DNA of 64,000 nt from Hyphomonas sediminis (lineage in GTDB: Bacteria > Pseudomonadota > Alphaproteobacteria > Caulobacterales > Hyphomonadaceae). Each line of letters starts with the position of its first letter. Within the stretch, counting starts at the first letter, position 1. A model generated the notes under the pieces. That model was not told the DNA's origin. It saw only the letters and a program-made list of their open reading frames with translations, and searched no databases. The position numbers and the translations under genes were made by a program. This document shows, in pieces, positions 7,834 through 16,753 of the stretch. The stretch spans positions 372,001 through 436,000 of the forward strand of contig NZ_JAIEZP010000001.1 in the NCBI RefSeq assembly GCF_019679475.1. Reading direction: 5' to 3'.

Positions 7834-9300
7834 CTACACAGCTGAAATTATCGTCTTTATAAGGTGATTTATCTGCGAGGAATTTCCAAAGTACTCAAGC
7901 TTATGATTTCTTGAAATTTTTGGCAGCGTCCTATGCCCGACAGCGCTAGACCACGCCAACCAATCGGAACGACCCGCTACCAAATGCTCATCGCGCAGCT
8001 CGACCAAACCGAACCTGTTGTCTGGAATCTCAAGCAATTTAGCCTTGGAAATTGTAGTCGCATTTTTGTGAGTATAAAGCGCCTCAATTATCTTCGGCGC
8101 TTCTGTGGTATCCATTAGATAGTCCTGCAGTATCCATCCAAACCAAAACAACTGGAATTCTTGTATTCTAGGGTGCTGAAGCAAATCCAACAACACCTCC
8201 CCCATGAAGGAAGCGTCCTTGAGGTGTTTCAAAAACGACCAAAGGTTCTTTGACAGGTGGGGGAATGAAGCAGTCATGTTCGCCAAGTGCGGCTTAACCT
8301 CTTCGGCATGGTCACGGAAGATACTAAGGATCAACTCTGCGTCTTCTTCCTGCAGATTATCCATCGCCAAAAGGGCCCGGATATAGTCTGACTCTTGAGG
8401 CGTTAATTGCAAGGCGTCGGCAGCAGCTTCCACCTCATCCATGTAATCAAGCAATGCAGCTTTTCGCCTCTTATTAAGCAAAGACAATTTTACTTCGTTT
8501 GCCTCTTTTTCAAGGTTGCTCGGATTCTGAGATTTCGTTTTGCTGGGATTTACAGATAACCCTTTTTGCCCAAGAAGCTTTTGGACGGAATAGAAATCTT
8601 CATACAGACTATCTGGCTCATTCGAAAATAGAATTATATCATCCATGAAACGAACAACGGCCGACGATTTCAATGAATGATGTTGCTCAACGAATCTCAA
8701 AAAATCATTTCCGATCATCTTCGTCGGATAGAGTCCCTGAGCAAGGCAATCTATGCTTCTACCAGAGTTTGTCTGTCGCAAATAACTGCCAAATGCGTCA
8801 ATATCCTCTTGAGAGGCACCCAGATTTGCGAACCACGCAACTAGATCATGGTGATAAATATTATTGAAGTAGGCAGCGACGTCAAAGCTAAGCGAGTGAC
8901 TATAATCACTAGAATATTTCGATATGGCGCCCTTGAAGCCCATGTATGAAGACGTCGCTGCTATAGGCTCCCCATTTTCAAACCTGTATCCGAAATGCTT
9001 CTTATCGTCATGAAACGGCTTTCTGAACTTTGCTCGATTTCTAAAGGTCAAATCATATATAAAATACTCCGCTATCGGATCTAGTTTTACAGTGCGCCTA
9101 AGATGGTTTGCGGGCTTTGAAGCGTAGACGCGAGTTTGCGCCAAGAACTGGTGTGCCGAATTCGCTGGTGCTTGGCTCAAACAACGCTGGATATAAGCTT
9201 CTATCTCTTGAGATCCATGCTCAATCAAAAGCCTGCAGGTTTCCATCGGAAACAATGACGATAGAAAATCATGCTGATAGAATTCTCTGGTCGTTAGCAC
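7834..9300 (-). CDS. Orphan reverse transcriptase of the Abi/UG (defence-type) class
   Basis: A 488-residue RNA-directed DNA polymerase. RT motifs: LSFDVAAYFNNI (137-148, Asp140), QGLYPTKMIGNDFL (188-201), the catalytic VVRFMDDIILFS (215-226, Asp220/Asp221) and KGLSVNPSKTKS (246-257). There is no maturase X domain, HNH domain or group II intron RNA. The last 230 residues are predicted mostly helical, as in Abi and DRT-type reverse transcriptases. Start is GTG at 9300, with AAAGGA about 10 nt upstream; an in-frame TGA shortly before rules out a much longer protein. Base composition is clearly AT-richer than all neighbours, which indicates recent transfer. It sits in the division cluster between murB and ddl. 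Subtype and function are not assigned; antiphage defence is inference. Confidence 0.85.
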   Translation of the reverse strand: MLTTREFYQHDFLSSLFPMETCRLLIEHGSQEIEAYIQRCLSQAPANSAHQFLAQTRVYASKPANHLRRTVKLDPIAEYFIYDLTFRNRAKFRKPFHDDKKHFGYRFENGEPIAATSSYMGFKGAISKYSSDYSHSLSFDVAAYFNNIYHHDLVAWFANLGASQEDIDAFGSYLRQTNSGRSIDCLAQGLYPTKMIGNDFLRFVEQHHSLKSSAVVRFMDDIILFSNEPDSLYEDFYSVQKLLGQKGLSVNPSKTKSQNPSNLEKEANEVKLSLLNKRRKAALLDYMDEVEAAADALQLTPQESDYIRALLAMDNLQEEDAELILSIFRDHAEEVKPHLANMTASFPHLSKNLWSFLKHLKDASFMGEVLLDLLQHPRIQEFQLFWFGWILQDYLMDTTEAPKIIEALYTHKNATTISKAKLLEIPDNRFGLVELRDEHLVAGRSDWLAWSSAVGHRTLPKISRNHKLEYFGNSSQINHLIKTIISAV

Positions 9301-9423
9301 AGCATGGAAGTCCTTTTGTCTGAATCGTCATTCTCATATGGAATTCAATCCTCGATGAAATGTTCTCAGATTCACCCAAAGGTGGCAATAGGTCACTTCC
9401 AGTTCCCGCAATTAGTATCCCCC
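9301..9423. other. Short AT-rich leader upstream of the reverse transcriptase
   Basis: These 123 bp separate the RT start from the stop of the TonB-dependent receptor and share the RT gene's low GC. They must hold the RT promoter unless it is read through from the receptor gene. Only small hairpins are visible (for example CACC-TTTG-GGTG read on the minus strand), and there is no retron-like msr/msd arrangement that I can recognise. Confidence 0.4.
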
Positions 9424-11490
9424 TCAAAACTTCCCCTTAAGCTCCATCGTGAAGATCGGCCCGAAGGCGCGGGAGTATTCTTCCGTGCGCACCAGCGGGC
9501 CGGTGCGGTCGCCGCCGTAAACGCGGCGCCAGTAGGTGTCCTTCTGGTTGGTGAGGTTGCCGATGGCGACCGTGCCCGTCATGCCGGCAATGTCCTTGTG
9601 TTCCAGGTAGGCCATCAGGAAGGCCGGTTCGTTTCCGCCCAGCTGCGTATCGGAGAGCTGGTAGAACGGCTCCTGCTTGAAGCCTTCGAGGACGAGCCCC
9701 CAGGCAACATCCGTATTCGGAACGTCCTGGCGCAGCTCGATATTGTAATCCCAGATCAGGTGGCCATTGATGGAGCGGCGGATGCCCGTCACCGGGTCAT
9801 CGGCTTCAGTGTCGAAGTAACGCCCGGTGGCGGTGATCTCCGCCCCCTTGAGGCCGAGCGGGGCGAGCTTCAGCGTCGTCTCCGTCTCGATGCCATAGGC
9901 GGTCGCGCTGTCGATATTGCCGGGCCCGGCGCCATTGCCGATCGGCACCTGGTCGACCACATCTTCAAGGTCCACATACAGGAAGCGCAACGTGGATGCG
10001 CCCCACGCGCCCAGCCCCTTCTGCGCCTCAAGCGAATAGCGCCAGGACTGGCTGGGAACGATTTCCTTGTTGCCCGACTGGCCATTGCCAAGGTCGAGGT
10101 CCACGGACGAGATGAAGTCGTAGAAATTGAGCTGGCCCACGCGCCGCTCCACCTTGCCCACAAGTTTCAGCGTGTCGGACTTTTGCCAGGAAAGGCTGGC
10201 AAAGCCCTTGGGGCGGGTGAAATTGCGCTTGTTCTCCGCATCGCCCGATTGTTCGAGTTCGGAATATTCAAGGCCGCCGGAAAGCTGCAGGTTGAGTTTC
10301 GGCGTCAACTGGCGCCCATGGGTGAGGGTGATCTCGCCGCGGCGCTCTTCCACGCGGCTGTTGGCCAGGTCCAGCGGCACCTCCACCAGCGGCCCGCCGC
10401 CGCTCGCCTCTTCCAGCGCCGCTTCGGCGTCCAGGTAGTTGAACGCGCCTTCTGCGGAGATCTGCCAGTCGCGCCCCTCCCCGGCCTGCAGCGCATATTC
10501 GCTGCGCAGGATGTATTCGCCCTCGTCCACCGTCTGCTCGAAATTGGAGGCGTAGAGGCCCGTGCCGTCGAAGGCGCCCATCTCGAACCGGTCGATGAAG
10601 GGGCTGTGCTCGCGCCGGGCCAGGCCGATGAATTTCAGCCGGCCGGGGCCTGCGTCCAGCTCGTAATCCCCGCCGATCTCGGCATTCCACTCATCCTCGG
10701 CAAAGCGGAACAGGCGCCGGCCTTCCGCCCCGCCCTCCGGATAGGTCTTGGAGATCTGCTTGCCATCCACTTCCCAGATGCCGACCTTGGCGTTGAGATT
10801 GCCGATTGCGCCGCTCGCCGGTTTCCAGCTCAGCGATCCGGCCAGCGATACGTCATCGGTCAGCCGCGTGAAATCTTCCCGGCGCCGCTCCAGCAGCACG
10901 CCATTGCCGTCCTCGATCTGGCGCCAGCCGGCATCGCCGGAGCGCTGCGGGGAACTGTCGGCCTCGAAGGTCCAGCTCAGCGGCCCCTTGCTGCCCGCCA
11001 GCGTCACCGTGCCCTCGTTCAGCGAGGGCGGCAGGTTTTCCCGCAGGCGGATCTTGTAGCGCCAGGTGCCGTCCACCGTGCCTTCGCCATCGGTGACGAC
11101 ATTGACCACCTTGCCCGTCAGGCCCGGAATGTCGGTCTGCGTGCCATCCAGCACCTCGATGCGCACGACCCGCGCCGCCGCCACCCGCCCAAGCGCCACT
11201 TCCGCGCCGTTGGACTTGGCCGACACCCGCTGCCCATTGATCAGCACATTGCCCCGCGCCTGGCCAAAGCCGCGATTGCCGCTGTCATCGCGCACGATGG
11301 CAAAGCCCGGAATCCGGCGCACCATGTCCAGCGCAGTGACCGGCCCATACTGGGAGAAGTCAGCCGGCTGGTAGATGGAACGGTCCGTTCCGGCCGATTT
11401 CGCCGATACAGCGTCCGGCACCGCCGCCATCGCCTGCCCAGCCAGAACTGTTGCCGCCAGGCCGCCGAGAAGCAGGTGTTTGAGCGCCAT
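9424..11490 (-). CDS. TonB-dependent outer membrane receptor
   Basis: A 688-residue outer membrane beta-barrel importer. Signal peptide at 1-23 (cleavage after AMA), plug domain about 45-150 (VTALDMVRRIPGF, GNVLINGQRVS, VVRIEVLDG), then a long region of alternating strands rich in aromatic residues, ending in the typical C-terminal Phe (ELKGKF). No carboxypeptidase-like or FecR-signalling N-terminal extension is seen. Start supported by GGAGG 8 nt upstream of the ATG. GC content matches the chromosome, unlike the adjacent RT gene. Substrate unknown. It is divergent from ddl, and the 278-bp region between them carries an ATTACCG/CGGTAAT inverted pair. Confidence 0.88.
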   Translation of the reverse strand: MALKHLLLGGLAATVLAGQAMAAVPDAVSAKSAGTDRSIYQPADFSQYGPVTALDMVRRIPGFAIVRDDSGNRGFGQARGNVLINGQRVSAKSNGAEVALGRVAAARVVRIEVLDGTQTDIPGLTGKVVNVVTDGEGTVDGTWRYKIRLRENLPPSLNEGTVTLAGSKGPLSWTFEADSSPQRSGDAGWRQIEDGNGVLLERRREDFTRLTDDVSLAGSLSWKPASGAIGNLNAKVGIWEVDGKQISKTYPEGGAEGRRLFRFAEDEWNAEIGGDYELDAGPGRLKFIGLARREHSPFIDRFEMGAFDGTGLYASNFEQTVDEGEYILRSEYALQAGEGRDWQISAEGAFNYLDAEAALEEASGGGPLVEVPLDLANSRVEERRGEITLTHGRQLTPKLNLQLSGGLEYSELEQSGDAENKRNFTRPKGFASLSWQKSDTLKLVGKVERRVGQLNFYDFISSVDLDLGNGQSGNKEIVPSQSWRYSLEAQKGLGAWGASTLRFLYVDLEDVVDQVPIGNGAGPGNIDSATAYGIETETTLKLAPLGLKGAEITATGRYFDTEADDPVTGIRRSINGHLIWDYNIELRQDVPNTDVAWGLVLEGFKQEPFYQLSDTQLGGNEPAFLMAYLEHKDIAGMTGTVAIGNLTNQKDTYWRRVYGGDRTGPLVRTEEYSRAFGPIFTMELKGKF

Positions 11491-11768
11491 CCGTCATTCC
11501 TCCAGATCCGTATCGGCACTCCCTGCGACCAGCTTCGGCCCGAAGAAATTACCGTTTTTCAATGCTTATTTTGCGCTTATCAATAATGACCACATCTGTA
11601 GTCAAGAGAAATCTCAAAAGCCGAACATGATTTTTCGGTAATCCGCCGCAAAACCGCCCCGCCGCGGCCTGACAGCCGCCCTCGCTGCGTGTTCTTAAGC
11701 GGCTGTTCACCGCATCAGCCCATCAATCGGTGGCAAACGCGGCAGTAGGCGGCAGAAGGAATTTTCCC
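11491..11768. promoter_or_regulatory. Divergent promoter region, TonB receptor and ddl
   Basis: This AT-richer gap contains an inverted pair ATTACCG (11548-11554) and CGGTAAT (11636-11642), about 80 bp apart. Half a CtrA-like site (TTAA near 11696) is present, but the second half reads TTCA. No gene is seen. Confidence 0.35.
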
Positions 11769-12677
11769 ATGAAACGGGTTGCAGTGATCTATGGTGGCTG
11801 GTCTTCGGAACGGCCTGTCTCCCTCTCCTCGGGCACCAAGATGGCCGAAGCAGCCCGCAAGGCGGGCTATGACGTGGTGGAGATCGACGTGACCCGAGAC
11901 CTCGCCGCCCAGCTGGCCGAAGCCAGGCCGGACGCCGTGCTCAACGGCCTCCACGGCCCCTGGGGCGAGGATGGCTGCGTGCAGGGCGTGCTGGAGGTGA
12001 TGAACCTCCCCTACTCCCATTCCGGCGTGCTCGCCTCGGCCCTGGCCATGGACAAGATCAAATCCAAGGCGGTGTACCGCTCCGCCGGCCTCGATGTGGC
12101 GCAGGACAAGCGCGTCACGCGCGCCGAGGCGGCCGCCGCCCATGCCCTGCCCCCGCCCTACGTCATCAAGCCGGTCAATGAGGGCTCCTCCTTCGGCGTG
12201 CTGATCGTGCGTGAAGGCGCCAACGCCCCGCCGCAGGAGCTGACCGGCCCGAATTGGCGCTATGGGGATAATCTCATGGCGGAGGAATACATCCCCGGCC
12301 GCGAGCTGACCGTTGCCGTGCTGGGCGACCGGGCGCTGGCTGTAACCGAAATAACGACCTTAAGGGACTATTACGACTTTGATGCAAAATACGCTGCTGG
12401 TGGATCAAAACATGTGATCCCGGCAGACCTGCCGGCCCATGTGACGAAGGCAGCGATGGATGCTGCCCTTACGGCGCACAAGGCCCTCGGTTGCCGCGGA
12501 GCAACGCGTTCTGACTTCCGCTATGATGAACAGAAGGACCGGCTCGTGATCCTCGAGACCAATACCCAGCCCGGCATGACGCCGACCTCGCTCGTCCCCG
12601 AGCAGGCCGCCCATGTTGGTATGGCATTCGAGGAACTCGTCGCCTGGATGATCGAGGACGCTTCATGCCAAAGATAG
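11769..12677 (+). CDS. ddl: D-alanine--D-alanine ligase
   Basis: Cytoplasmic ATP-grasp enzyme joining two D-Ala for the peptidoglycan stem peptide. It has 302 residues from the ATG at 11769, chosen because AGAAGGAA precedes it; an upstream in-frame start would add 13 non-conserved residues. Motifs: [16 protein letters not shown] at the N terminus, [11 protein letters not shown], the ATP-grasp segment [32 protein letters not shown] and the metal-binding [14 protein letters not shown] near the end. It overlaps ftsQ by 13 bp, so the two are translationally coupled. Confidence 0.95.
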   Translation: MKRVAVIYGGWSSERPVSLSSGTKMAEAARKAGYDVVEIDVTRDLAAQLAEARPDAVLNGLHGPWGEDGCVQGVLEVMNLPYSHSGVLASALAMDKIKSKAVYRSAGLDVAQDKRVTRAEAAAAHALPPPYVIKPVNEGSSFGVLIVREGANAPPQELTGPNWRYGDNLMAEEYIPGRELTVAVLGDRALAVTEITTLRDYYDFDAKYAAGGSKHVIPADLPAHVTKAAMDAALTAHKALGCRGATRSDFRYDEQKDRLVILETNTQPGMTPTSLVPEQAAHVGMAFEELVAWMIEDASCQR

Positions 12678-13537
12678 AGCGCAACCAGACCGTCCCGAAC
12701 CATCGCCGCCAGCCCGCCACCATCATTGATGAGGCGACCGGCGAAGAGGTTCGTGTTTCCTCCGTGATCTTCGGCATCGTGATGCTGATCGCGATCCTGG
12801 TCGCCACCGCTGCCTGGATGGGCGGATCGATGTCGCAGATCGGCTCGCGCTTCGGGGGCTTCATGGACGATACTGCCCGCGTTGCGGGCGTGGATGTGCG
12901 CTCGGTCACGGTCATTGGGCTTGAGTTGAACCCGGCGCTTGCAGACGAAGTGCGCGCCGCCGCGATGATCGAGCCGGGCGAAAACATGTTCCGCGCCGAT
13001 CCCTATCTTATCCAGCGCCGCGTCGAGGCGACGAAAAAAGTCCTGAATGTCCGCGTACACCGTCTCTGGCCGGGCCAGGTGGTCATCCTGGCTGACGCGG
13101 CTGAACCTGTCGCCCTCTGGCATGACGGGCGCGACTGGAAAGTGGTCGACGGCCTTGGCCGCCTGCTGCCGGACGCGAACGCCGAAGACCATGGCAACCT
13201 TCTGCGCCTTGCCGGCATGGGCGCCCCGGCGGCGGCCCCGCAGCTTACCCGCGCGCTGGCTGCCAATCCCGATATCAACGACCGTGTTGCCGTCGCTACC
13301 CGCGTCGGCGAGCGGCGCTGGGACATGCGGTTCGTCAGTGGCGTGACGGTTCGCCTGCCCGAAGACGAAGCCCTTGATGGCGCGCTCGACAGGCTCGCAA
13401 AACTTCAGGTCCGCACAGCGCTCACCCAGCGCCCGCTTGACATGATCGACCTGCGCTCGCGCGGCCGCGTTTACCTGCGCGCGTCCGAGCAAGCCAAGCT
13501 TGACGCCGCCCTGCCCCTGAAAGCGGAGCGCATCTGA
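12665..13537 (+). CDS. ftsQ: Cell division protein FtsQ
   Basis: Bitopic inner membrane divisome protein that links FtsA/FtsZ-side and periplasmic FtsB/FtsL-side components. 290 residues: cytoplasmic tail 1-35, membrane segment about 36-56, POTRA domain about 80-150 ([28 protein letters not shown]) and the FtsQ beta domain to the end. It starts inside the end of ddl, and its TGA overlaps the ftsA ATG by one base, a compact operon typical for alphaproteobacteria. Confidence 0.93.
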   Translation: MPKIERNQTVPNHRRQPATIIDEATGEEVRVSSVIFGIVMLIAILVATAAWMGGSMSQIGSRFGGFMDDTARVAGVDVRSVTVIGLELNPALADEVRAAAMIEPGENMFRADPYLIQRRVEATKKVLNVRVHRLWPGQVVILADAAEPVALWHDGRDWKVVDGLGRLLPDANAEDHGNLLRLAGMGAPAAAPQLTRALAANPDINDRVAVATRVGERRWDMRFVSGVTVRLPEDEALDGALDRLAKLQVRTALTQRPLDMIDLRSRGRVYLRASEQAKLDAALPLKAERI

Positions 13538-14832
13538 TGGCCAATCTCTCCGCGAAGCGTCTTGCCCGTCTGCAGAACCAGCGCGCCGGCACGATTGCAG
13601 CGCTGGATATTGGCTGCTCCAAGACCACCTGCCTGATCGGCCGCCCGGACCCTTCCGGCCCGCGCCGCATCCAGATCCTCGGCGGCGGACGCCAGCAGAC
13701 GCGCGGCTTCAATGGCGGCGGCATTACCGACATGGAAGGCCTCGAGCGCACCATCCGCCTTGCGGTGGAAGACGCCGAGCGCGAAGCTGGCGAGCCGATC
13801 AGCGAGGTCATTCTCGGCGTCAGCGGCCCGCAGGTTTCCTCCTGCCTCGTCGAAGCGCAGATCGAGCCGGGCGGGCGCGCCGTCACCCAGCGCGATGTAC
13901 GCCGCCTGCATGCGCAGGCGATTGCCCGCGTGCCGCAGAAGAATGCCGAAGTGCTGGCCGCCTGGCCGGTTCTCTACACGCTCGACAAGGCCGCTGGCCG
14001 CGTCCGCCAGCCGGTCGGCATGATCGCCAATACGCTGCATGTCCGCATGGCCGTGATCACAGCGCCCAAATCCATGGTGCGCAATCTGGTCGAATGCGTT
14101 GGCCGCGCGCATCTTGGCGTGATCAAGCTTGTCCCCTCCTCCATCGCGTCCGGCCTCGGCACGCTGATTGAGGACGAGCTGGAAAATGGCACGATCTGCA
14201 TCGACATGGGCGCAGGCATCACGGCGGTTTCCGTATTCCTGAATGGCGCGCCGGCCTGGCTGGGTCTCGTGCCCGCCGGCGGCCAGCATGTCACCGCAGA
14301 CCTCGCCCAGGGCCTCGGCACGACCTTTGCCGCCGCCGAGCGAATCAAAACCATCCATGGCACCGCCGATCTCGACGGGCCCGGCCTTTCCGAGCGCGTG
14401 GACGCCGCCCGCCTCGGCGATGATGGCCGCCTGCATGCCGTCCGTACCGAGCGGATGGACATTGCGAAGATTATTGCGCCGCGCATCGAAGAAACCTTCG
14501 AACTTGTCGCCCAGCTGCTGGAAACCAGCGATGTACGCAAGGTTTTGCCTCACCGCGTCGTGCTGACGGGCGGCGCCAGCCAGCTGCCGGGCGTGCGCGA
14601 AGTCGCCAGCCACTACCTGCGCGCGCCGGTGCGTCTCGGAAAGCCGGTGATCTCTGAATTTCTTGGCGAAACGCTGGCAACACCGGCTTTCTCCACCGCA
14701 TCCGGCCTGATACTCTATCCGGAGTTGGGGTATTTGGATGCGGCGCGGGCTGGCGGCGCGTCCTCGGAAGAAGGTGCCGGATCGGGCACTTGGGTGAATG
14801 CCGCGCTGCGCTGGCTGAAGGAAAACTTCTAG
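13537..14832 (+). CDS. ftsA: Cell division protein FtsA
   Basis: Actin-like ATPase that tethers FtsZ to the membrane and recruits later division proteins. 431 residues with the actin-fold phosphate-1 motif AALDIGCSKTTCLIG near 23-37, the 1C domain segment ITDMEGLERTIRLAVEDAE, phosphate-2 CIDMGAGITAVSVF near 224 and adenosine motif VVLTGGASQLPGV near 348. The tail ALRWLKENF is amphipathic and fits the membrane-targeting helix. The start overlaps the ftsQ stop by one base. Confidence 0.95.
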   Translation: MANLSAKRLARLQNQRAGTIAALDIGCSKTTCLIGRPDPSGPRRIQILGGGRQQTRGFNGGGITDMEGLERTIRLAVEDAEREAGEPISEVILGVSGPQVSSCLVEAQIEPGGRAVTQRDVRRLHAQAIARVPQKNAEVLAAWPVLYTLDKAAGRVRQPVGMIANTLHVRMAVITAPKSMVRNLVECVGRAHLGVIKLVPSSIASGLGTLIEDELENGTICIDMGAGITAVSVFLNGAPAWLGLVPAGGQHVTADLAQGLGTTFAAAERIKTIHGTADLDGPGLSERVDAARLGDDGRLHAVRTERMDIAKIIAPRIEETFELVAQLLETSDVRKVLPHRVVLTGGASQLPGVREVASHYLRAPVRLGKPVISEFLGETLATPAFSTASGLILYPELGYLDAARAGGASSEEGAGSGTWVNAALRWLKENF

Positions 14833-14871
14833 GAATTTTCCTGAAGATTTTCTGGCGCTGTCCACATTCAC

Positions 14872-14886
14872 TTAAGCGTTTTTTAG
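14872..14886. promoter_or_regulatory. Probable CtrA box in the ftsZ promoter (TTAA-N7-TTAG)
   Basis: TTAAGCGTTTTTTAG has one mismatch to TTAA-N7-TTAA and lies 67-81 bp before the ftsZ start. In Caulobacter CtrA represses ftsZ from a similar site, so conserved control is likely. Confidence 0.55.
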
Positions 14887-14952
14887 GCCGCACACGCGAT
14901 GGTGGCGGCTCATACTGCCCGGCAGCGCGCGAATTGTGAGAGTAGGTGCACG

Positions 14953-16461
14953 ATGACCCAGGAACTCAGACCCAAAATCATCGTCTTCGGTGTCGGCGGC
15001 GCTGGCGGCAATGCCGTCAACAACATGATCGAGGCAAACCTTCAGGGCGTTGAATTTGTCGTCGCCAATACGGACGCGCAGGCCCTCGCCCGCTCGCGCG
15101 CAGAAAGCAAGCTTCAGCTCGGTATCGAAGTCACCGGCGGCCTCGGCGCCGGCGCCCGCCCGGAAATCGGTGCCCGCGCTGCAGAAGAGTCGATTGACGA
15201 CATCCGCATCTACCTCGAAGGCGCCCATATGGTGTTCATTGCCGCAGGCATGGGCGGCGGCACCGGCACCGGCGCAGCGCCCGTCATCGCGCGCGCCGCG
15301 CAGGAAATGGGCATACTGACGATTGCCGTCGTGACGAAGCCGTTTGGCTTCGAAGGCGGCCACCGGATGAAGCTCGCAGAGGAAGGCCTCGGGCGCATCC
15401 GCAGCCATGTCGACACGATGATCGTCGTGCCCAACCAGAACCTTTTCCGCATCGCCAACGACCGCACCACCTTTGCAGACGCGTTCCGCATGGCCGATGA
15501 CGTGCTCTATAACGGCGTACGTGGCATCACCGACCTGATCGTGATGCCGGGCCTCATCAACCTCGACTTTGCCGACGTCGGCGCGATCATGCGCGGCATG
15601 GGCACCGCCCTCATGGGCATGGGCGAGGCAGAAGGCGAAGGCCGCGCGCTGGAAGCTGCCCGCCACGCCATCGACAATCCGCTGCTCGATGATGTCACGA
15701 TCCGCGGCGCCAAGGGCGTGCTGATCAACATCACCGGCGGCTATGACATGACCCTGTTCGAGCTGGACGAGGCGGCCAACGAAATCCGCCGGGAAGCCGA
15801 TCCGGAAGCCAACATCATCGTCGGCTCGGCCTTCGACACAGAACTTGAAGGCCGCATCCGCGTCTCTGTCGTCGCTGCCGGCCTCGATGAAGCCGCCCGC
15901 CGCCTGCCCGCCGCCCAGCCGACAACCGGCAGCGTGCGCCAGCCGGTTGCCGCCCCGGTCGAGGAGCCGCCCGCCGCGGAGCTGGAAGAGGTTGCCGCTG
16001 AAGATCCCGCCCTCGATATGGCCATCGAAGCCGATGCCGAAGCCGGCTTCGGTGAGGAAGACGGCGTCACCGCTGAAGTCGCGGCGGAAGCTGAGGCTGG
16101 CGAAGCGGGTGAAGATCGCCCGGTCGTGATCACGCGCCCGCAACCGACCGCCCGCGCGGTGCCCGAGCCGATCATCGAGGACGAGGCTGAAGATGAAGAC
16201 GCGCCGATGCCGGCCGTCTTTACCTCTGGCCGCAAGGAAGCCCCGGCTGCCGACAAGCCCGCGCGCGAAGCGGCGCCCGCCGGATTCGCCAATCTCTTCG
16301 GCTGGCGCCGGCCGACCCCGCAGGGTCAGAACGATACGTCCGACACGCCGGCCGTGCCCGCCCAGATCGTCACCTCGCCGGATGACCATCCCAAGCCGGC
16401 ACCGTTCGATGATGCCGATCTGGAGATCCCGGCCTTCCTGCGCCGCTCCGCCAATAACTGA
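14953..16461 (+). CDS. ftsZ: Cell division protein FtsZ
   Basis: Tubulin-like GTPase forming the Z ring. 502 residues from ATG at 14953; an upstream GTG/ATG extension is not conserved. The tubulin signature [10 protein letters not shown] is near residue 100, and the T7 loop [11 protein letters not shown] near 200 supplies the catalytic Asp. After the globular core (about 320) comes a long acidic, Ala/Glu/Pro-rich linker of roughly 160 residues, then the conserved C-terminal peptide [14 protein letters not shown] that binds FtsA and other partners. Long linkers are usual in Caulobacterales FtsZ. A separate promoter is likely in the 120-bp gap after ftsA, which holds a CtrA-like box. Confidence 0.97.
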   Translation: MTQELRPKIIVFGVGGAGGNAVNNMIEANLQGVEFVVANTDAQALARSRAESKLQLGIEVTGGLGAGARPEIGARAAEESIDDIRIYLEGAHMVFIAAGMGGGTGTGAAPVIARAAQEMGILTIAVVTKPFGFEGGHRMKLAEEGLGRIRSHVDTMIVVPNQNLFRIANDRTTFADAFRMADDVLYNGVRGITDLIVMPGLINLDFADVGAIMRGMGTALMGMGEAEGEGRALEAARHAIDNPLLDDVTIRGAKGVLINITGGYDMTLFELDEAANEIRREADPEANIIVGSAFDTELEGRIRVSVVAAGLDEAARRLPAAQPTTGSVRQPVAAPVEEPPAAELEEVAAEDPALDMAIEADAEAGFGEEDGVTAEVAAEAEAGEAGEDRPVVITRPQPTARAVPEPIIEDEAEDEDAPMPAVFTSGRKEAPAADKPAREAAPAGFANLFGWRRPTPQGQNDTSDTPAVPAQIVTSPDDHPKPAPFDDADLEIPAFLRRSANN

Positions 16462-16489
16462 CCCCGTTTTGCCACTGGCGAACCTGCAG

Positions 16490-16511
16490 CGCCCCGGCCC
16501 AGGCCGGGGCG
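16490..16511 (+). terminator. Hairpin after ftsZ
   Basis: A perfect 10-bp stem, CGCCCCGGCC (16490-16499) and GGCCGGGGCG (16502-16511), with a two-base loop lies 29 nt after the ftsZ stop. Only a weak T run follows (GTTTT after 6 nt), so termination efficiency is uncertain. Confidence 0.55.
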
Positions 16512-16753
16512 TCCGCGTTTTGATACGCAAATGCCTCAAAAAGACACGGTCTGATCAGATTCAGACACAGTGTGACCCGATTGCGACAGCTTTTGCTACA
16601 GAAAATTCCTCATTATTTTCAACGATAAAGACCTGATAAACGTCCCATCTTGTAACAACACGCAATATCCCGTGTTTTGAACCCTTCCCCCACCCTTGCC
16701 AATTAGGAACCGAAGGCTGCCACAGATGCAGTCGCAGTAAGGTGCTTAGAGTT

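Noticed and set aside
7834-9423. Retron or group II intron
   Set aside because: No msr/msd-like inverted repeats, no domain V/VI RNA hairpin, no maturase domain and no HNH endonuclease were seen.
9304-11586. Long open frame on the plus strand across the TonB receptor
   Set aside because: It is the antisense shadow of a well-supported receptor gene and has no domain or signal peptide.
14872-16539. Long minus-strand frame opposite ftsZ
   Set aside because: GC-rich antisense frame under a clear ftsZ gene; composition His/Arg/Gly-rich and no motif.
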